54,291 nucleotides of DNA from an uncultured Bacteroidales bacterium (GCA_946616535.1 CAMOJA010000009.1:1-54291), one strand, 5' to 3'. Numbered from the stretch's first letter, positions 10,401 through 17,248 are shown. The notes: generated from the letters alone by a model not told the origin. Numbers and translations: made by a program.

Positions 10401-12004
10401 AACTTGGAGACACCGTTCTTGTACTTGCCGAGGATAGCGTTATAGCCTGCCTCGTAGGCTTCTTTCACGTATTGGTTGAAGCTTTTCTTGGAACCCGCCT
10501 TTTCTTCTTTCTTCGGGCGGAAGAGTACTGCCGTCAGCGCCGGACAGAGGGTGAGCGCGGAGATACAGCTGAGGCCCACGGAGGACGCAATCGTTATACC
10601 GAACTGGGTGAAGAACGTACCGCTCGTGCCGGGCATGAAGGTCACGGGGATGAACACCGCCATGAAGACCAGCGTACAACTGATCACGGCTACCGTCACT
10701 TCGCTCATTGCATCTTTGGTTGCCTTATAAGCGGAGGTATAGCCGTGTTCCATTTTCGCCATCACCGCTTCGACTACCACGATGGCGTCGTCCACCACCG
10801 TTCCGATGGCGAGCACGAGTGCAAAGAGGGTGAGAATATTGAGCGAGAAACCCGCTACTTTGACTACCGCGAAGGTACCTAACAGCGAGACGATGATGGA
10901 GATCGAAGGAATCAGCGTCGCCTTGAAATCCTGCAGGAAGAAATAGACGACGAGGATCACTAAAAGAATGGCAATAATCAGCGTCTCCACCACGTTGTGA
11001 ATGGCGGCATAGAGGAAATCATCGCTGGTCTGCAGGATAGTGAACTCCAGTCCGGCGGGCATGGTGTGTTTCAGATCCCCGTACAGCTCGTTGATGGCGG
11101 CGTTGACCTGCGTGGCATTGGCTCCCGGAGCCTGGTTGATGATGAATGCCACACCCGGCTTGCCGTCTATGCGCGAAGAGAAGCTGTAACTCAGCGCGCC
11201 GAGTTCCACATCCGCCACGTCGCGCAGATGAAGCACATTGCCGTTGGAGGTGCGCAGCACGATGGACTCGAACTCCTCAATCGACTGCAAACGGCCTTTG
11301 TATTCCAGATTGTACTGGTAGGTGTTGCCGCTCTGCTCGCCCAGCGAACCCGTTGCTGCCACCATGTTCTGGTTGCCGATGGCGGCAAAGATGTCCTGGG
11401 GGGCCAAACCGTAGCGTGCCATCACGTCCGGCTTCATCCAGATTCGCAGCGAATAGGTGTTTCCCAAGTTCTGCACGGCGCCCACACCGGTGATACGCAG
11501 CAGACGCGGCTTGACGTTTATGTCTATGTAGTTGGCGATGAAATCGTTGTCGAACTTGCCGTCACGGCTCACCAATGCACCTATCTGCAGAATATTGTTT
11601 TGACGTTTTTCGACTTTCACACCTACACGTGTTACCTCTTGCGGAAGCAAACCCAACGCAGCCGATACACGGTTCTGTACATTCACAGCTGCCATATTTG
11701 GATCTGTCCCTTGCTTGAAATAAACATTGATACTCACCTCACCCGTTGCCGATGCTTCCGAGGTCATGTAAGCCATGTTCTCCACGCCGTTCACCGCCTC
11801 CTCAATGGGCATAACTACAGAATTCATTACCGTGTTCGCATCCGCTCCCGAGTATGAGGTTGTAATCATCACCGTTGGAGGAGCAATGTCAGGATATTGC
11901 TCAATAGGCAATGTCTTGAGGCATATGAAGCCCACCAAAGCGATGAGCAGCGAGATACACACCGCCATCACTTTTCTATCTACGAATATATTTCCCTTTG
12001 CCAT
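7463..12004 (-). CDS. RND (HAE1-type) efflux pump fused to a TolC/NodT-type outer-membrane channel
   Basis: This 1513-residue protein is a complete AcrB-like pump at residues 1-1042. TM4 carries the proton-relay Asp pair D405-D406 ('GTVVDDAIVVVEAV') and TM10 carries K941 ('IGLLAKTAILITEF'). The N-terminus 'PIEQYPDIAPPTV' is typical of multidrug (HAE1) pumps rather than metal pumps. A polar linker (about 1043-1063) leads to a hydrophobic segment ending in a lipobox, 'ALALSLSSC', with Cys1080. Residues 1080-1513 are an outer-membrane factor of the NodT type, with two coiled-coil repeats ('EADARLRAAKLGYLPTLAIS' and 'ADVRAAERNVAAAYYQTNMA'). The topology works: RND pumps end in the cytoplasm and the signal-like helix would carry the channel outward. 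Signal peptidase II might release it as a lipoprotein. RND-channel fusions are known among Bacteroidetes metal pumps; an HAE1 version is less familiar to me. Confidence 0.92.
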   Translation of the reverse strand: MAKGNIFVDRKVMAVCISLLIALVGFICLKTLPIEQYPDIAPPTVMITTSYSGADANTVMNSVVMPIEEAVNGVENMAYMTSEASATGEVSINVYFKQGTDPNMAAVNVQNRVSAALGLLPQEVTRVGVKVEKRQNNILQIGALVSRDGKFDNDFIANYIDINVKPRLLRITGVGAVQNLGNTYSLRIWMKPDVMARYGLAPQDIFAAIGNQNMVAATGSLGEQSGNTYQYNLEYKGRLQSIEEFESIVLRTSNGNVLHLRDVADVELGALSYSFSSRIDGKPGVAFIINQAPGANATQVNAAINELYGDLKHTMPAGLEFTILQTSDDFLYAAIHNVVETLIIAILLVILVVYFFLQDFKATLIPSISIIVSLLGTFAVVKVAGFSLNILTLFALVLAIGTVVDDAIVVVEAVMAKMEHGYTSAYKATKDAMSEVTVAVISCTLVFMAVFIPVTFMPGTSGTFFTQFGITIASSVGLSCISALTLCPALTAVLFRPKKEEKAGSKKSFNQYVKEAYEAGYNAILGKYKNGVSKFLQKPRRAWLWLIGAVVIMVLAMRALPAGLVPQEDQGVIMVDVTAPAGSPLVETDKIMAEVEEHVLRLEEVESYAKISGFGLLSGTGVSYGTLVIRLKPWDERKGLEHYIDYVMAKLYLSCEDIKDAQIIPFQMPQIPGYGNSNAIDLQMEDLQGGDMSRFNEVVNNFLAELQKRPEVQMAMSLYSESFPKYKVDVNATQCDRAGISPDVVLNTLGAYCGSAYISNFNQYGKIYRVMAGAAPEYRLDPNSLNNIFVRVNGQMAPIAQFLTLTPAVGSATQKRFNLYQSIACSVQPNAGYSEGDVQRVIAEVAKDYLPVGYGYEYGGMSRELEANSKSNLTGLIYLICVLLIYMILASLYESFFIPFAVLLSVPFGLMGSFAFSWLCGQQNNIYLQTGVIMLIGLLAKTAILITEFAVEKRKQGMPIVEAALKACEDRLRPILMTVVTMIAGMIPLIIEGGAGANGNRALAIGVTGGMAVGTLALVFVVPAFYIIFQKLHERFQGTPEPVEEENLTGEAAPTAKRSNSASGLTAIAVCALALSLSSCGILKKYEPTSKPEADSLVSAVSEADWKVYITDPVLQNLIDSALVNNVDYRSQLLAIKEADARLRAAKLGYLPTLAISPANVGVSGTYTPGSGMSGATLTYQVPLSLNWGGEGFGTKTNRKRQAEVMRAQAEDNRAATHANLVATVARLYTQLQLLDFQAVIIDSTELIWQRVLEIQRVLVKNGQAYSPSVGQMEASLINVRIQRKQLLQEIHSLELSMCRLLNEEPHEIARSPWTSYPFDTWTIEPIPASELSNRADVRAAERNVAAAYYQTNMAKAAFCPALSLSGLIGWTNNGGVVVNPGQLLMNAVLGLAQPIFAGGKLKANLEIAKLQQEEAANRYVETMLRAGNEVNDAIFRCRNAQEQDALYQRLLITQRESYNGTCELMKKGKTSYLEVLTAQENYLKAQLADVTNRYNGLISLIDLYVALGGGTK
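8805..8855. repeat. 17-bp tandem repeat at the RND/channel joint
   Basis: Two copies share 15 identical bases (gctgttagaccgctt), starting at 8805 and 8822. A diverged third copy starts at about 8838. The unit is not a multiple of three, and it lies in the linker between the pump and the channel signal segment. With one copy fewer, the pump frame would reach a TGA about 20 codons downstream. Confidence 0.85.
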
Positions 12005-12031
12005 ACGTAATTCGTAATTTTTAATTCGTAA

Positions 12032-13117
12032 TTACCAAATGACTCTGTCATTTTCGTGTACATTCGCTGCGCCTTTGGCTACGATCGTCTCGCCCACTTC
12101 GGCGCCGGAAAGGATAACGGCACGTTCGCCGTCGCCTAACTCTTCGATCTCGACGATGGCACCGGTGGCGAGGCTGTCCGCGCCTACTTTATATACCAAT
12201 GCCTTGTTTTGTATGCGCACGATGGAGGTGAGCGGAACGAGCATCACGTCCTCCCATTCAACGGGCATGACAATCGTCCCCTGCATGCCGGAGAAGAGTT
12301 CGCCTTTGGGGTTTGGGAATGTGGCGTAGCACGTTACTGAACCGGTCTGCTGGTCCACCATTCCGGAGAAACTGGTGATTTTGCCTTTCTCGCTGTACTC
12401 GCTACCGTCTTTGAAACGCAGGGTAAGCGGCGGTACGATTTTCAGCACGTTCTCCAGAGAACCCAACTCGCTGACGATGGCGTGTACTTGGCTCTCGGTC
12501 AGGGAGAAACTGGCTTCCATCTCACTCACACCGGCTACGCGGGTCAGCATCGTGCCCTCGGCTATCACGTCGCCTACGTGAGGAATGATATTACCCACCA
12601 AGCCGTCCACCGGACTCTTGATGGTACAATAATCCAGCCGCAGTTCTGCATCACGTACCGCTGCGTTTGCTTGTGCCACTTGCGCCTCTGCCGATTGCAG
12701 GACATTGAGGCTTTTGCGCAGGAGGTAGTCGCTGATGATGCCTTGGTCGGCAAGTTCCTTGTTGCTCTCCGCCTCCAGACGCGCATTGTCCCTGTTCGCG
12801 ATGGCGGTCTGCAGGTCTGCCTGCGCATGCACCAAGGCGTTCTCCGCGATACGGCTGTCGATGAGGAAAAGGACATCGCCTTTCTTCACGCGCTCGCCGT
12901 CCTTCACCTTGATCTCGTTCAGGGTGCCGGTGCAACGGGAGACGATGGACACATCGCCCTTGCCGCGGATGGCGGCGCTCCACGTCAGAGGGGCGGTTAC
13001 CGTCTCACGCTTCAGCGTAATCGTTTCATAACTCGTATGCTGCTCCTCCGGCATCTTGACACAGCCCGTGAACAGACTAAGGAATAAGGTGCATTGCACT
13101 AAAAGAATCTTTCTCAT
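12032..13117 (-). CDS. periplasmic adaptor (membrane-fusion) lipoprotein of the RND system
   Basis: This 361-residue HlyD/AcrA-family adaptor would link the inner-membrane pump to the outer-membrane channel. The N-terminus is a lipoprotein signal ending in 'LFLSLFTGC' with Cys19. Lipoyl half-motifs flank an alpha-hairpin: 'VKDGERVKKGDVLFLID' near residue 97 and 'CTIKSPVDGLVGNIIPHVGD' near residue 165. A beta-barrel and membrane-proximal domain follow, ending with 'GAEVGETIVAKGAANVHEND'. It is 27 bp upstream of the pump-channel fusion, giving the usual adaptor-pump-channel order with the last two joined. No TetR- or MarR-type regulator lies beside it. Confidence 0.93.
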   Translation of the reverse strand: MRKILLVQCTLFLSLFTGCVKMPEEQHTSYETITLKRETVTAPLTWSAAIRGKGDVSIVSRCTGTLNEIKVKDGERVKKGDVLFLIDSRIAENALVHAQADLQTAIANRDNARLEAESNKELADQGIISDYLLRKSLNVLQSAEAQVAQANAAVRDAELRLDYCTIKSPVDGLVGNIIPHVGDVIAEGTMLTRVAGVSEMEASFSLTESQVHAIVSELGSLENVLKIVPPLTLRFKDGSEYSEKGKITSFSGMVDQQTGSVTCYATFPNPKGELFSGMQGTIVMPVEWEDVMLVPLTSIVRIQNKALVYKVGADSLATGAIVEIEELGDGERAVILSGAEVGETIVAKGAANVHENDRVIW

Positions 13118-13149
13118 TGTTGTAATTATTATTTATTGCTTTTAACTTA

Positions 13150-13205
13150 ACACCGCCCGCCCCTTAAGGGGAGGGTCGGGGAGGGGCCTCCCCTCCCGAA
13201 GGCTT
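13150..13205. repeat. G/C-rich intergenic repeat with potential G-quadruplex
   Basis: Four G-runs lie together at 13168-13186 (GGGG A GGG TC GGGG A GGGG), preceded by the palindrome CCCCTTAAGGGG and followed by a complementary C-rich arm. A near match occurs inside the second copy of the dispersed repeat at 16811-16828. It separates the adaptor gene from the upstream outer-membrane protein gene. Confidence 0.7.
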
Positions 13206-13210
13206 AACAC

Positions 13211-14125
13211 CTAAAAACTCTTTTGAACACCGAACTTCAGCCCATATAAACCCGGAGTAAACTGGTTCGCTAACAGGTTACGAAGCTTACCCGAGAATAT
13301 GATTACATCATTCGTATATTCTGTATGACCAACACCCGTCTCATCCTTAATGAAAAACGCTGTTCCGCTGTAACCGATACTTAAGATTGAAAAGAATACC
13401 TGGAACGTGCTCTTACGGTTGAATTGATACGTAATCACTGGCGCTACCTGAAAACCATAAGTAACACTGTACCGTAAACCATCATAATCCGTACCTTTTA
13501 TATTCGGCAAATCCACATCCGCTACACGCGGAAAGGACATATTTGTGTATAGGTGCGTCTCTAACCATATGCCTACTTTGTCGTTAAAGAGAGTCTTTAA
13601 ACGATAACGCATGTACGGAGCTACTTCCCAGGCTCCTTCTTGAACCCGCACATCCACCGATTGAGTAGTACCATTGCCCATATCGTGCGTGAACGTCGTC
13701 TTAAGATTCTGATAACTGCCTCCCAAACGCAATCCGATATACAACTTCTCTTTCACTCTCCAGCCGATCTCCGGAGTAATAGCTATCGAAAAACCGTTCT
13801 CTTTACGGTCTGAACGGGAATCGTGATGAAAGTAAATGTCAAAATTGTAACCGTAATACAACTTCTGTTTCCATACCGGAAGCACTACTTTAACGCTATC
13901 CTCCGACCCCTTACGGGAGGAAACCACACGCTGCCGAGACGCTTCGGCTACGACCTCACCGCTCCGCAACTTCTCCGGCTCCGTAGCCACACTATCTTCC
14001 GGGGTCTTTGTCTCTCCCACGATTGCCGCTATAGAAGCTAATCCTTCGCCTATATGCGAACTCTGCGCCTCTAACATCAACGCACTGAACATCAACAGGG
14101 CTATTAGCCCGTACAATCTTTTCAT
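13211..14125 (-). CDS. predicted outer-membrane beta-barrel protein
   Basis: This 304-residue protein has a signal peptide ('MKRLYGLIALLMFSALMLEA', cleavage after about residue 20), then a low-complexity linker to about residue 80. Alternating hydrophobic/aromatic strands follow, such as 'KLYYGYNFDIYFHH', 'LYIGLRLGGSYQNL' and 'GLRYSVTYGFQVAPVITYQF'. It ends in Phe, as outer-membrane barrels do. I do not recognise a named family. Its own promoter lies in the repeat upstream (14195-14226). Read-through into the efflux operon downstream is possible, because only a G/C-rich repeat separates them. Confidence 0.75.
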   Translation of the reverse strand: MKRLYGLIALLMFSALMLEAQSSHIGEGLASIAAIVGETKTPEDSVATEPEKLRSGEVVAEASRQRVVSSRKGSEDSVKVVLPVWKQKLYYGYNFDIYFHHDSRSDRKENGFSIAITPEIGWRVKEKLYIGLRLGGSYQNLKTTFTHDMGNGTTQSVDVRVQEGAWEVAPYMRYRLKTLFNDKVGIWLETHLYTNMSFPRVADVDLPNIKGTDYDGLRYSVTYGFQVAPVITYQFNRKSTFQVFFSILSIGYSGTAFFIKDETGVGHTEYTNDVIIFSGKLRNLLANQFTPGLYGLKFGVQKSF

Positions 14126-14194
14126 ATCTGATTTGTTTTTTTACGACTTTCGCCCGAACTTTCGACTTTAGGGCTCCGCTCGGACTTTCGTCCA

Positions 14195-14226
14195 CAAAAA
14201 TACAACTTTTTTTCCAAACATGCAAA
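14195..14226 (-). promoter_or_regulatory. Bacteroidetes-type promoter, leftward
   Basis: On the minus strand the -33 box TTTG (14223-14226) is 20 bp from the -7 box TATTTTTG (14195-14202). It would transcribe the outer-membrane protein gene that starts at 14125. Confidence 0.75.
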
Positions 14227-14362
14227 TAAATCTGCATTTTTTCCCTAAAATTTCGTAATTCCTCCTTCTCCCTCCCGCTCTCCCGGTCTCCCGGAAAACA
14301 CCACCCTTCAAAACTTAAAAACTGCCCGCAGGACGCGAAAATGCCTGCAAATCGCATTTATT

Positions 14363-14394
14363 TTTGCATATCTCAAAAAAAAGTACTACTTTTG
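14363..14394 (+). promoter_or_regulatory. Bacteroidetes-type promoter, rightward
   Basis: TTTG (14363-14366) is 20 bp from TACTTTTG (14387-14394). The expected transcript start, about 5-7 bp downstream, falls on the GTG start codon of the next gene. Confidence 0.8.
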
Positions 14395-14398
14395 TAGC

Positions 14399-14818
14399 GT
14401 GTTAAAGACTATTCGCAAATACGTACCAATCATCATCCTCCTTTTAATGGGAGGATTGGCGGGCTCGTTAGCGCTGGATGAATATAGCGACGTACAGCAT
14501 TCCTTGCTCAGCCACACCATGGATGCATGCATCGAACTTGAACTCGAGGACTACGAGTGGGACGAAACCGAGAAGTGGGCAAGCAGTCTGCCACTCACCG
14601 CCGCACAGCCGCTGCTTTGGCTACTGCCCACGCCGACACTGGTGTCACGTTGCATAATGCACACTTGCTCCGAGGCGTTGCTTGCGGCTGCCTGGACGAT
14701 GGGACCGCAAACTCTGCGGACGACGTCACACCGGAAGAGACTTGGATTAGTTAGTCGCTATGCTCCACGAAAAGGCATTGCAAGTGATAATAGTACCCTT
14801 ACTAACTATACGGTATGA
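14399..14818 (+). CDS. small exported protein of unknown function
   Basis: This 139-residue frame starts at a GTG. Residues 1-25 form a clear signal peptide ('IRKYVPIIILLLMGGLAGSL'). The first ATG (14447) lies inside that segment and would destroy it, so GTG is preferred. The mature part begins acidic and becomes basic and Ser/Thr-rich. I recognise no family. The promoter sits so close that the mRNA may be leaderless. The stop codon lies inside the 5' arm of the terminator at 14810. Promoter, signal and terminator together support a real gene, but conservation is unknown. Confidence 0.6.
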   Translation: MLKTIRKYVPIIILLLMGGLAGSLALDEYSDVQHSLLSHTMDACIELELEDYEWDETEKWASSLPLTAAQPLLWLLPTPTLVSRCIMHTCSEALLAAAWTMGPQTLRTTSHRKRLGLVSRYAPRKGIASDNSTLTNYTV

Positions 14819-14845
14819 ACTCAAACGAGTTTATACCGTTTTTTA
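14810..14845 (+). terminator. intrinsic terminator
   Basis: A 13-bp stem (ACGGTATGAACTC with its complement at 14827-14839, one G-U pair) has a 4-base loop and is followed by a run of T. Confidence 0.9.
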
Positions 14846-14871
14846 TTGTTACTCCTTAATAATGGCACCCC

Positions 14872-14905
14872 GGTCTCCTGGTATCCCGGTCTCCCGGTCT
14901 CCCGG
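14872..14905. repeat. 8-bp tandem repeat (ggtctccc type)
   Basis: Four units (ggtctcct, ggtatccc, ggtctccc, ggtctccc) end in GGAAAACA, matching the centres of both copies of the dispersed repeat. A trace also remains at about 35744-35758. It lies just upstream of the Na/Pi cotransporter gene. Confidence 0.8.
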
Positions 14906-14961
14906 AAAACAACCCCCTCCCCTCATGGGGAAGGCCGAAGGCTAATCAACACGAAGTCAAT

Positions 14962-16635
14962 ATGAATATTATTTCTATCTTAACAGCTATTTTAACGCTA
15001 CTCGCCGGTATCGGAGTCTTTCTCGTTGCCTGCACCATGATGAGTTCTAACTTAGAGTCCGCCGCATCCAGACGACTGAAACAATTATTCTCCAAAACCG
15101 GTAACAATAAATGGATCGGGGTCGGTATAGGTACACTCGGAACCGCTGCTATACAGTCTAGCGGAGCCGTAACTGTAATGGTCATTGGATTCGTCAATGT
15201 CGGAATAATGTCACTTAGCCAAGCTGCTACTATTATCTACGGCGCTAATATCGGAACCACCGTCACCGCACAATTGGTCGCCTTAGGACTCTCCGGATCT
15301 AGCGACATCTCTACTACACTTATCTTCGCTGCATTCGCTGGAATAGGAGCCTTTATGATGCTATTCGCCAAAAGCGACGCATGGAAGAAGACAGGCGGTA
15401 TTTTGACGGGCTTCGGAATGCTCTTCGTCGGTCTGAGTATGATGGCGAATGCCATGGACGAGTTTGCGGCGCTCGACTCTGTCAAACTCTTCCTCGCCTC
15501 CATCCGCAACCCGCTGTTATTGGTGCTTTTAGGAACCATCATCACTGCCATCATCCAGTCCTCATCCGTCATGACCTCCATCGCTATCACCATGGTTGTT
15601 ACGGGGCTTATTGCGCTGGACCAGGGTATCTACCTCACGATGGGAAGTAACATCGGTTCGTGCGTGGTAGCCATCATTGCCGGTATGACCAGCGGCGTGG
15701 CAGCCAAACGCACGGCGATGATTCATCTGCTTTTCAATGTCTTGGGTGTGGTCCTGTTCCTCTGCGTTGCCTTGGCGCTCAGCCTCGTTACCGCCGGCGT
15801 CTGGTCTTTCGGTACGATCTTCGAGCGCCTCTTCCCTGCCGCTCCGCAGCTCCAGTTGGCGATGTTCCATACGGTCTTTAATATCACCACCATGCTGGTG
15901 GCTCTGCCGCTCACCAACGCCCTCGTCAACCTCGCCTGCCGTATCATCAAAGACCAGCCGGTCAAAGACAGCAACGAGCCGCATCTCTATTTCCTCGACC
16001 CGCAGATGCTCCGCACCCCCGTAGTGGCTATCCGCCAGCTCAAAGCCGAGGTCGAAAATATGGCACAACTGGCAATCCAAAACTACCAACGCTCCATCCA
16101 TAATGTCACGACGTTAGACGACTCCGAGCGCGAACTCTTCAACCGCACGGAAGACCAACTTAACTTCCTCAACCGTGAACTCGTACATTATGCACTGCTA
16201 CTCTCCGATAAACAACTCAACCGATTCGACCATCAATATCTTGTTTCCACCATCCGCACGGTCAGCGACCTGGAGCGCATCGGCGACTACGCCAAGAACA
16301 TCATCGAGTACGCTGACAGCCTACGCCAGCAGGAGGTGCGTTTCTCCGACTACGCCCTCAAAGAAATTGACCAGATGAACACCCTCATCCGCCGTCTCTA
16401 CGACGCCGCAATGCAGGCATACCATAAGATGGACATGACCGCTCTCGGGCTTGCCAATCAGATCGAAGACGAGGTGGACCAACTGACCGACGAGATGGAG
16501 CGTAATCATATCCAGCGGCTCGCTTTGGGTATCTGCAAACCCCAAGCCGGTACGGAATATATCTCACTTGCTCAAAACTCCGAAAGAGTCGCCGACCACC
16601 TCATCAATGTCGCTAAATCCATCCGACCAACATAA
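14962..16635 (+). CDS. Na+/phosphate cotransporter family protein with PhoU-like tail
   Basis: This 557-residue inner-membrane protein of the NptA/YjbB family has two inverted Na_Pi_cotrans repeats. Each carries the signature QSS: 'AAIQSSGAVT' at residues 65-67 and 'AIIQSSSVMTS' at 199-201. Eight or so membrane helices end near residue 340. Residues about 350-557 are a helical PhoU-like domain with 'DLERIGDYAKNIIEYAD' and 'NSERVADHLINVAKSI'. The family imports or exports phosphate with sodium. No clear promoter of its own is visible within about 115 bp upstream. The repeat at its 3' end carries a promoter that would read back across it. Confidence 0.93.
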   Translation: MNIISILTAILTLLAGIGVFLVACTMMSSNLESAASRRLKQLFSKTGNNKWIGVGIGTLGTAAIQSSGAVTVMVIGFVNVGIMSLSQAATIIYGANIGTTVTAQLVALGLSGSSDISTTLIFAAFAGIGAFMMLFAKSDAWKKTGGILTGFGMLFVGLSMMANAMDEFAALDSVKLFLASIRNPLLLVLLGTIITAIIQSSSVMTSIAITMVVTGLIALDQGIYLTMGSNIGSCVVAIIAGMTSGVAAKRTAMIHLLFNVLGVVLFLCVALALSLVTAGVWSFGTIFERLFPAAPQLQLAMFHTVFNITTMLVALPLTNALVNLACRIIKDQPVKDSNEPHLYFLDPQMLRTPVVAIRQLKAEVENMAQLAIQNYQRSIHNVTTLDDSERELFNRTEDQLNFLNRELVHYALLLSDKQLNRFDHQYLVSTIRTVSDLERIGDYAKNIIEYADSLRQQEVRFSDYALKEIDQMNTLIRRLYDAAMQAYHKMDMTALGLANQIEDEVDQLTDEMERNHIQRLALGICKPQAGTEYISLAQNSERVADHLINVAKSIRPT

Positions 16636-16672
16636 CAAAAACAATTTAGGGCTCCGCCCGGACTTTCGCCCG

Positions 16673-16704
16673 CAAAAATACAACTTTTTTTCCAAACATG
16701 CAAA
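16673..16704 (-). promoter_or_regulatory. Bacteroidetes-type promoter facing into the cotransporter 3' end
   Basis: TTTG (16701-16704) and TATTTTTG (16673-16680) are 20 bp apart on the minus strand. This is identical in layout to the copy-1 promoter, but here only the antisense strand of the Na/Pi gene lies downstream. Confidence 0.6.
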
Positions 16705-16909
16705 TATATCTGCATTTTTTCCCTAAAATTTCGTAATTCCTCCTTCCCCCTCCCGCTCTCCCAGTATCCTGGTCTCTCGGTCTCCCGGAAAACACCACCC
16801 TCCCCTCTAAGGGAGGGCCGGGGAGGGGCTTCCTCTCTCTCCCTTCCTCCTCCCGAAAAACTTAAAAACTGCCCGCAGGACGCGAAAATGCCTGCAAATC
16901 GCATTTATT

Positions 16910-16941
16910 TTTGCATATCTCAAAAAAAAGTGCTACTTTTG
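16910..16941 (+). promoter_or_regulatory. Bacteroidetes-type promoter of the cobalamin-riboswitch transcript
   Basis: TTTG (16910-16913) is 20 bp from TACTTTTG (16934-16941). The transcript should start at about 16946-16948, exactly at the first base of the riboswitch P1 stem. Confidence 0.8.
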
Positions 16942-16946
16942 TAGCG

Positions 16947-17131
16947 TTTTTGTGGTGTGCGGATTACCAACTCGGTAACCGCACTTAATAGGGAAGGCTG
17001 TGTAAATCAGCCGCTGTCCCGCAGCCGTGAGTCTCACTCAACTGAGTTTCTACGCTCTTAAAAACCACTGTTACACATGTAATGGGAAGGTTAGAAACAA
17101 AGGAGACAAGCCGGAAGACCTGCCACAGAAA
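16947..17131 (+). ncRNA. cobalamin (B12) riboswitch aptamer
   Basis: The conserved parts occur in order. There is a hairpin GTGCGG/CCGCAC (16957-16984), then 'agggaaggctgtgtaaatca' leading into 'gccgctgtcccgcagccgtg', then 'ccactg', 'aatgggaagg' and the B12 box 'agccggaagacctgcc' (17109-17124). A P1 stem pairs 16948-16955 with CCACAGAAA after the B12 box. It binds adenosylcobalamin or another cobalamin and normally lowers expression of what follows. It begins at the predicted transcript start and is followed by a terminator and the 2064-residue secreted protein. Confidence 0.92.
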
Positions 17132-17248
17132 TAAATAGCCGTTATGAGCCGCAGGTCGGCCAACAGCCCTCGTGGATTGGGGCACCGGAGCATGAGACTC
17201 AATACACCTGACACATTAGGATTGAATGCGTATGCTGTGTAAGCGTGT
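17132..17248 (+). promoter_or_regulatory. riboswitch expression platform
   Basis: Between aptamer and terminator lies a segment with 'ccgcaggtcgg', which can pair with the B12 box 'gacctgc'. It also holds 'tgagactca' (17193-17201), perfectly complementary to 'tgagtctca' (17028-17036) inside the aptamer. Such pairings would let ligand binding decide whether the following terminator forms. This is inferred from complementarity, not from a computed fold. Confidence 0.5.

Larger units (their letters stand above)
14167..14400. repeat. dispersed repeat, copy 1, with two outward promoters
   Basis: This 234-bp element recurs at 16645-16947 with long identical blocks at both ends. One end carries a leftward promoter and the other a rightward promoter, each with perfect 20-bp spacing. 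The middle holds 8-bp tandem units (ggtctccc-type, two copies at 14277-14292) and a short hairpin around GCAGG/CCTGC. Confidence 0.9.
16645..16947. repeat. dispersed repeat, copy 2, with two outward promoters
   Basis: This is the same element as at 14167, with longer variable middle: four 8-bp units at 16755-16786 and a G-rich block at 16811-16828. The right-hand block, from 'aaaacttaaaaactgcccgc' to 'tttgtagcgt', is almost base-for-base the same as copy 1. It supplies the promoter for the riboswitch. Confidence 0.9.

Noticed and set aside
10997..11857. 286-codon plus-strand frame opposite the RND pump
   Set aside because: It lies wholly within the conserved pump coding sequence; no signal, motif or promoter supports it.
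13145..13210. G/C-rich palindromes as an intrinsic terminator for the outer-membrane protein gene
   Set aside because: No T-run follows in the direction of transcription, so I list it only as a repeat.
16572..16904. Minus-strand frame through repeat copy 2, matching one through copy 1 (13992-14357)
   Set aside because: The shared peptide 'MRFAGIFASCGQFLSF' simply reflects the DNA repeat; the frames cross promoters and end inside other genes.
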